A DNA stretch of 6,265 nt, taken from NCBI GenBank assembly GCA_025450255.1, contig JANWHV010000111.1:1-6265 (forward strand), given 5' to 3'. This document shows positions 1 to 5,300 of this stretch, in pieces. Position numbers and translations under genes: made by a program. This stretch comes from Chloroflexota bacterium. GTDB lineage: Bacteria > Chloroflexota > UBA5177 > JANWHV01. Below the pieces are notes generated by a model. It ran no database searches. It was not told the DNA's origin and saw only the letters and a list, made by a program, of their open reading frames with translations. Numbering within the stretch: position 1 is the first letter of the stretch; each line of letters opens with the position of its first letter.

Positions 1-67
1 CGAGCGGCTCGGCGCGCTACAGGCCGAAGTCCACCGCCTGGAGCAGGCAGGTGTGTCGCGCGCCGGC
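1..67 (+). repeat. 67-bp exact direct repeat, left copy
   Basis: Bases 1-67 are identical to 717-783. The left limit cannot be set because the window begins inside the repeat. The right limit is where the copies diverge (cgtcga here, ggcacg in the other copy). Both copies are read in the same protein frame (ERLGALQAEVHRLEQAG). The spacing between copies is 716 bases. Confidence 0.95.
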
Positions 68-76
68 CGTCGATGA
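2..76 (+). pseudogene. 3' end of a coiled-coil protein gene (partial, cut by window edge)
   Basis: Reading from base 2, an open frame gives ERLGALQAEVHRLEQAGVSR followed by AGRR and a TGA stop at 74-76. The first 22 residues are identical to residues 217-238 of the protein encoded just downstream, so this is the end of a second copy of that coiled-coil segment. The identity stops after base 67, and this copy ends early, without the downstream protein's last 21 residues and WWRRLFGFD tail. Its stop overlaps the next ATG as ATGA, an arrangement typical of translational coupling, but here it may have arisen by chance at a duplication or assembly junction. The 5' part lies outside the window, so it cannot be said whether it is an intact paralogue, a remnant or an artefact. 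Confidence 0.45.
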
Positions 77-852
77 CCATGATGCGGCCGCCGACCGGCC
101 TGCTAAAAGCAGATACCGCCACCATCACCCAACCCGGCGCGGTTGGCAACGCCGGCGGGTCGTCGAAAACCGTGGACACGCCCGCGCGGCCGGAATCGCC
201 CGCCGCGGACCCTTCCAGCGCCACCGCGCCGAGCGCGTCACCGGCCGCCCGAGAAGCGGCGCCTCCCGAACTCGGCGTGCGATCGTTCATGGCCGGCGCC
301 AGTCTCGCGCCTTCCCTGGGCGCGCCGCGCGTCGAATCAACAGCGGAGACCACTGCCGCCCAGGCCCCGCCGCCCGCCGCGAGCGGCGACCAGGCGCCAA
401 CCGCCGAGCCGGTCGCCACGCCGCCCAGGCGACCGGCTCTGCCGCCGATCAACTCGGTGGTGACGGTCTCCGGCTCGGCGGTGCAGCGCATCGGGCAACC
501 CGGCCTCACCGAGAACGACGCCTTGCGCATGTTCCAGACGCTCGTCGAATCGCTGGTAGCGCCGATTACCGCCGCCAACGATCGCCTGGCCGACGAAAAC
601 ACGCGCCTGCTCGAGCTCGCGCGCATGCAATCGCAGGCCCTGGAAAAGGTGAACGCCGAGCGCGACGTGCTGATGGAGCGTCTGATCGGGCTGCCGGCCG
701 AGATGGGCACCCTCTACGAGCGGCTCGGCGCGCTACAGGCCGAAGTCCACCGCCTGGAGCAGGCAGGTGTGTCGCGCGCCGGCGGCACGCCCCAGGCCGC
801 CATCAAAACCGCTCACATTTCATGGTGGCGCCGGCTATTCGGTTTCGACTAG
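73..852 (+). CDS. Coiled-coil protein with Pro/Ala-rich N-terminal half, unknown function
   Basis: I do not recognise a named family for this 259-residue protein. Residues 1-30 are unremarkable. About 33-125 are rich in Ala, Pro, Ser and Thr and look disordered. A short ordered-looking stretch (PPINSVVTVSGSAVQRIG, about 124-141) follows. Residues 145-232 form a long heptad-like helix with Leu spacing (NDRLADENTRLLELARMQSQ, then LEKVNAERDVLMERL and LYERLGALQAEVHRLEQAG), a predicted coiled coil. The C-terminus is basic and aromatic (SWWRRLFGFD), a tail resembling those of some helix-turn-helix plasmid or phage-type proteins with a C-terminal coiled coil. No DNA-binding domain, signal peptide or membrane segment is visible. 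The start is uncertain: no good ribosome-binding site precedes the ATGs at 73, 79 or 82, and the frame is open back to base 1, so the true start may lie outside the window. The 67 bases encoding residues 216-238 are duplicated at the window's left edge. Coding status is well supported by the coiled coil; function is unknown. Confidence 0.75.
   Translation: MTMMRPPTGLLKADTATITQPGAVGNAGGSSKTVDTPARPESPAADPSSATAPSASPAAREAAPPELGVRSFMAGASLAPSLGAPRVESTAETTAAQAPPPAASGDQAPTAEPVATPPRRPALPPINSVVTVSGSAVQRIGQPGLTENDALRMFQTLVESLVAPITAANDRLADENTRLLELARMQSQALEKVNAERDVLMERLIGLPAEMGTLYERLGALQAEVHRLEQAGVSRAGGTPQAAIKTAHISWWRRLFGFD
717..783 (+). repeat. 67-bp exact direct repeat, right copy
   Basis: This copy is identical to bases 1-67 and lies inside the coiled-coil gene, covering the last helical heptads and the first residues after them. 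The downstream protein continues past the repeat with GGTPQAAIKTAHISWWRRLF, whereas the left copy reaches a stop three codons after the identity ends. Confidence 0.95.
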
Positions 853-892
853 CGCACCCGTCATAGCCGCGGGCGATACTGGGATCATGATT

Positions 893-951
893 ACTCCGTG
901 TCTCCGTGTCTCCGTGTTAAAAGAGAAAACCTCATCGTCTCCGTGGTGAAA
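893..951 (+). repeat. Intergenic short-repeat cluster, unit tctccgtg
   Basis: Three adjoining 8-base units (actccgtg at 893-900, tctccgtg at 901-908 and 909-916) are followed by an A-rich stretch (ttaaaagagaaaac) and a fourth unit at 938-945, ending in gtgaaa. On the minus strand this reads tttcaccacggagac, then acggagacacggagacacgg. Runs of this kind (caccacggagacacggag and variants with agag or aagg) are known to me as dispersed intergenic repeats in several environmental phyla. Membership of that class is my inference. The cluster sits in the 133-base spacer between the coiled-coil gene and the exporter gene. It could affect transcription of the exporter, but no promoter boxes are convincing here. 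Confidence 0.6.
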
Positions 952-975
952 CCGTACCCACCATTGCAAGATTGC

Positions 976-978
976 AGG
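976..978 (+). promoter_or_regulatory. Weak ribosome-binding site of the exporter gene
   Basis: gcaggcg carries a short AGG core seven bases before the ATG at 986. It supports that start, but it is weak. Confidence 0.35.
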
Positions 979-985
979 CGAACGA

Positions 986-2236
986 ATGGGCGATCGGCGA
1001 GCTGGGCTCCGGCATAACCGCGGCTTCGTGTTGCTGTTCGCCGGGCAGAGCGTCTCATACCTCGGCTCCAGCATTTCGATCTGGGTGCTGCCGCTCACGG
1101 CGGCGCTGACCCTGGGCGCCAGTCCCACCCAGATGGGGCTGCTTTCGGCCGCGGGCGCGCTGCCCATCCTGCTGGTCGGTCCCGTCGCGGGCGCCTGGGC
1201 CGATCGCGTGCGCCGCCGGCCGCTCCTGATCGCGGCGGACCTGGGTCGAGTCGTGATGCTCGCGTCCATTCCCCTCGCCGCCGCCTTTGGCCGCCTTACC
1301 CTGGGCCAGCTCTACGTGGTGGAGATTCTGGCCGGCGCCTTGACCATCACCTTCGACGTGGCCTACCAGGCCCTACTCCCCACCCTGGTCGGCCGCGAAA
1401 GCCTGGTGCAAGCCAACAGCGCGATGGAGGCAAGCTCGTCCGTCGCCGGGGTGGCGGGCCCTGGCCTGGCCGGCGTGCTGGTGCAGGTGCTGTCAGGCCC
1501 GACCGCGATCCTGGTCGACGCGCTCTCGTTCCTGGTCTCCGCCGTCTCGCTGGGGCTGATCGACGCGCGGGAGCCGGAGCCGCCACCCACAGCCGAGCGG
1601 CGCCATGTACGCCAGGAGATTGGCGAAGGACTGCGCGCCGTGGCCGGCCAGCCGGTCGTGCGCGCGCTGATCGTTGGTTCCGGCATCTTCAACCTATTCG
1701 ACAGCGCGCTGATCGCCGTCTACGTGCTCTATCTGATCCGCACCTTGAACGTCCCCGCCGGCCTGGTTGGGCTGGTCTTCGCGCTCGGCGGGCTCGGCGG
1801 GCTGTTCGGCGCCGTGATGGCGGCGCGCGTCGCCCACAGGTTTGGTCTTGCCGCCACCTTGATCGGCAGCGCGATGCTGGCCGGCATCGCCGAGTTGGGC
1901 ATTGGCGTGGCCACGGGTCCGCTGGCGCTGGCGATGACGATCGTGGTCGCCGGTGAGGGCCTGGTGCAGGTAGGCGCCACGATCTACGGTATCAACAGCC
2001 TGAGCCTGCGGCAGGCGATTGTGCCGGACCATTTGCAGGGACGGGTCGCCGCCACCGCCCAGATCGTCTCCCAGGGCGTGATACCGATCGGCGCCCTGGT
2101 TGGCGGCATCTGCGCCGATCGCTTTGGACTCAGGCCCACCGTGGTGGCAGCCGGCATTGGCACGATCAGCGCCGGCATCTGGCTGGCCCTATCGCCGGTG
2201 CGGACCGTGCGGGCCGGCGAGACGGCCTGGCGATGA
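986..2236 (+). CDS. Major facilitator superfamily exporter (MFS_3/DHA3 type)
   Basis: This is an inner-membrane secondary transporter that probably uses the proton gradient to export a small molecule such as a drug, macrolide or siderophore; the substrate cannot be read from sequence. At 416 residues it has the normal length for the EntS/MefA/TetV-like branch with about 12 helices. The first hydrophobic segment begins at residue 13 (GFVLLFAGQSVSYLGSSISI). Motif A is GAWADRVRRRPLL (69-81) in the loop between helices 2 and 3, with the key Asp73. A motif C-like stretch, VAGVAGPGLAGVL (153-165), lies in helix 5. A hydrophilic, Pro- and Glu-rich central loop (194-222) separates the two halves. The second half has a motif A echo, GGICADRFGLRP (373-384), and VPDHLQGRVAATAQ (346-359), which matches the family's usual 'vPdelrGRv' loop. 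The ATG at 986 follows a weak AGG (976-978) by seven bases. It has no partner gene beside it and seems to be a single-gene unit, ending just before a hairpin. Confidence 0.93.
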   Translation: MGDRRAGLRHNRGFVLLFAGQSVSYLGSSISIWVLPLTAALTLGASPTQMGLLSAAGALPILLVGPVAGAWADRVRRRPLLIAADLGRVVMLASIPLAAAFGRLTLGQLYVVEILAGALTITFDVAYQALLPTLVGRESLVQANSAMEASSSVAGVAGPGLAGVLVQVLSGPTAILVDALSFLVSAVSLGLIDAREPEPPPTAERRHVRQEIGEGLRAVAGQPVVRALIVGSGIFNLFDSALIAVYVLYLIRTLNVPAGLVGLVFALGGLGGLFGAVMAARVAHRFGLAATLIGSAMLAGIAELGIGVATGPLALAMTIVVAGEGLVQVGATIYGINSLSLRQAIVPDHLQGRVAATAQIVSQGVIPIGALVGGICADRFGLRPTVVAAGIGTISAGIWLALSPVRTVRAGETAWR

Positions 2237-2240
2237 TACC

Positions 2241-2263
2241 GGCGCCCAGGACACCTGGGTGCT
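2241..2263 (+). terminator. Hairpin after exporter gene, possible terminator without U-tract
   Basis: Bases 2241-2250 (ggcgcccagg) pair with 2254-2263 (cctgggtgct) across a 3-base loop (aca). The ten-pair stem contains two G-U pairs. It begins four bases after the exporter's stop codon, the expected place for a terminator. The bases that follow (tgctaaacg) hold no run of T, so efficient intrinsic termination is doubtful; a role in mRNA 3'-end protection is equally possible. Confidence 0.5.
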
Positions 2264-2348
2264 TGCTAAACGCGCCCGCATTGATTATTGTAAACGAGGC
2301 TGTGTACCCCCCATCACGTAAGATGGCGGGCCGGTCGTGGCATCCAAA

Positions 2349-2357
2349 ATGGAATGA
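2349..2357 (+). other. Three-codon mini reading frame (ATG GAA TGA) touching the next start
   Basis: atg gaa tga occupies 2349-2357 in the same frame as the large gene that starts at 2358. The in-frame TGA at 2355-2357 rules out any longer N-terminus for the large gene. The arrangement could allow ribosomes to stop and restart at 2358, but it could equally be chance. The gga at 2351-2353 may serve as a weak ribosome-binding site for 2358. Confidence 0.3.
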
Positions 2358-5300
2358 ATGACGATCGAACCTGCGGCCCTGCCACGGTGGCACGCCGGCC
2401 CACGCTATGTGTTGTATCGCTCGGCGTGGAAGCACCCGGCGCGCGGATTCTTGCCGGTCTTCCTGGCGCTGGCCATGCTGATCGCGCCCGTGCAGTTCTG
2501 GCAGCGGCAGGCGACGCCCTCACTGCCGTCCCCTGTTCGCGCATTACCCGCAACCGCGCTTCGCAGCGCGGGCCTGCTGCGCCAGAGCGTGCTGCAGCCG
2601 AGCGGCGTGGGCGCCACCACCATCAACGCGCTCCCCACGGACCTGCGTACCGCCATCAATGCGTCGGTGCGCGGCGCGGAAGCGCGGGCCTACGCCATTC
2701 AGCCGGCGCCCTCGCGGCACTCGAACGGGCTAGCCGCATTGAACCCCCATGCAATGAGCGGGACGCGGTATCAGGCCGCCAACCGCGCGCAGCAGATCGC
2801 CGTGACCTTTGACCGGACGGGCGCGAATATCGTCGCGACGAACGCCTCCGGTGGCCGGCCGCCCATTGTCCTCCAGATCGCGAGCGTTGGACGCGGCGCC
2901 GTATTCCAGGCACTCGGCGTGGTAGGTCCCGCGCTGAGCGGCGGAACAATCCTGTACCGACATCCTGGCCTGCTGGAGTGGTACCGGAACAGCGCGGCCG
3001 GGCTGGAGCAGGGCTTTACGATCGCTCGCGCGCCGAAGGGCCATGCCACGGAGCAGCCGCTGCGCCTCCAGATTGACCTGGCCGGCGCGACCATCGCCGG
3101 CGGGAACGGCACCACCCTGCTAGACGACGGCGCCGGCCATCAGCTCCACTACGGTTCGCTGGCGGCGAAGGATGCCACGGGAAGGCGCTTGCACGCCTGG
3201 CTTGCGCCTGGCGCGCGGCATGGCGCTGCGGTCGTCAACCTACGGGTCGACGACCGCGGCGCCTCATACCCAGTGACCGTCGACCCGCTCGTGCAACAGG
3301 CCAACCTGATTCCATCCGGCACGCCCCATGGTGATTTCGGGTGGTCGGTTAGCACGTCGGATGATGGAAATACGGTACTGGTCGGCAATGGATTCGAAAA
3401 TGGAGCGTTCGTTTGGTCACGAAACGGCAGCGCCTGGACCGAGGTAAAGCTTGCCGAGACCGGCGGACACGCCGTCGCATTGAACGGTGACGGTACGACC
3501 GCAATAGTGACGCGCACGAACAACGCGGACGCATTCGTCTACCGCAAGATCGGCAACACCTGGAGCCTGCAAGTTGATTTGAACACGCTTGTGGTCGCCA
3601 ACGACGGCTGGTTCGGTACCGGCGCGGCGCTCAGCGATGACGGCAACACGGCAATTGTGGGCGCCAACGGTGCTTCCCACGGCACCGGCGCGGCGTATCT
3701 GTTCACGCGCTCCGGCACGGTGTGGACCTTTAAGGCCGAGATCAAGCCGCCCGCGGGCGAGGCCGCGACTTTCGGCGGCGCGGTTGCGTTGAGCGGTGAC
3801 GCCTCAACGGTTGCGATCGGCGACAGTGAGTCAAACAATGCTCGTGGCGATATCTTGACGTATACGTTTGACGGCACGACCGTGACCTATCAAGCGACCC
3901 TTACCAAGTCCACATCCGCGGTCAACGATGAGTTTGGCGATGGGCTGGCGCTCAGCGGCAACGGGAACACGCTGCTGGTTGGAGGGTACAGTACGACGAG
4001 CGAGGCGTTTACCCGCGCCGGCGCAACGTGGTCGCCTCAATATACCTTCGCGCAGAGCGGACGGGGAGTAGGGCTGAGTCAGGACGGCAATACCGCCGTG
4101 ATCGGACAGGGCGGCGGCAACACCGCCGGCTCCGCCCAGGTGTACACACGGAACGGCGTGACCTGGACCCCGGGCGCCATGCTGACGGCGGGCGATTCGT
4201 GGACCGGAGATGGGTTTGGTCTGGCCATTGCCCTCAGCGGCGACGCATCCACCGCGTTCGTTGGCGCGCCAAATCTGCATAACGCGAATGTGGCGTCGGG
4301 CGCGGTCGACGTGTTCGTGCCGGCCGGCCAGGGCTGGAGCCAACAGCGCGAGCTGCTTGAAAACAGCATCGCTCAGGGCTCCCGGTTCGGTAACGCCGTC
4401 GCGTTGAGCGCGGACGGTAACTTTGCCGTCGTCGGCGCCGTGGATGTGGTAAGCGTATTCATCTTCGCGCGTAGTGGCGGGCATTGGAGCCAGCAGGCAG
4501 TAATCAACCCCTGTAGCTGCACCGGAGGCACCGGCGACGGCTGGGCGGTCGCCATCAACGCCGGCGGATCCGTGGCTATGGTAGGAAGCTCGATTTCAAG
4601 CGTCCGCTTCTATGCGCGCTCCGGCAGTGCCTGGTCGCAAGCGCAGAGCGTATCCACCCCAGGCAACTACGGTGACGGCTTCGGCGCGGCCGTCAGCATT
4701 AGCGGCGACGGCACAACAGCGCTCGCCGGCGCCTCTCTGGGAAACGGAAACAAGGGCATCGCCTACATTCTTACTCGAAGTGCCGGCGTCTGGAGCAATA
4801 CGGCCAGCCTGGCGGCTCCCGCGGGCAGCTCGGGCGATCAATTCGGCGCCGCGGTCTCCCTGAGTGCGGACGGCGGCACAGCGCTCGTAGGCGCGCCACG
4901 AACGAACGCGAACAGAGGCTCCGCATACGTATTCACCGGCAGCGGCGGTACGTGGTCGTGGCAGGCCACACTGCGTGCGGCCGCGCCCGCCGGCAACGAC
5001 CAGTTTGGCATATCGACAGCGCTGGGCCGTGACGGAAGCATGGCGTTTGTGGGCGCGCCGGGGAGCAACAATTACACGGGCGCGGTGATTGGTTTTACCC
5101 GGACCGCTGGTATCTGGTCAGCGCCACAAGTCGTCGGTTCTGGAGTTGCGCAAGGCGTGCTCCTGGGTTATGCGTTGGCCGCTGACGGCGCCGGCGACTA
5201 CGTATTGGCCGCCGCGCCCGGTTCGCAGGTACATGTCCCAGGCGCCGCGAATGCGTTTTCACGTTCCGGCAACACGTGGTCTGCCGATGGATCCACGGTT

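Noticed and set aside
51..866. 271-codon + strand open frame overlapping the coiled-coil gene
   Set aside because: Its product is a compositionally odd Arg/Ala/His-rich sequence with no domain, a typical shadow frame of GC-rich DNA. The frame from 73 gives a coherent coiled coil.
2281..2309. Possible promoter (ttgatt and downstream tgtgta) before the large gene
   Set aside because: The stretch is AT-richer than its surroundings, but the -10 match is poor, so no promoter is claimed.
2354..2812. 152-codon + strand frame starting four bases before the large gene
   Set aside because: Its Arg/Ala-rich product has no features, while the overlapping frame from 2358 has a signal segment and continues for more than 1300 codons.
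3831..4484. 217-codon minus-strand open frame
   Set aside because: It lies wholly opposite the FG-GAP repeats, and its sequence has no recognisable family. The plus frame carries clear repeats throughout.
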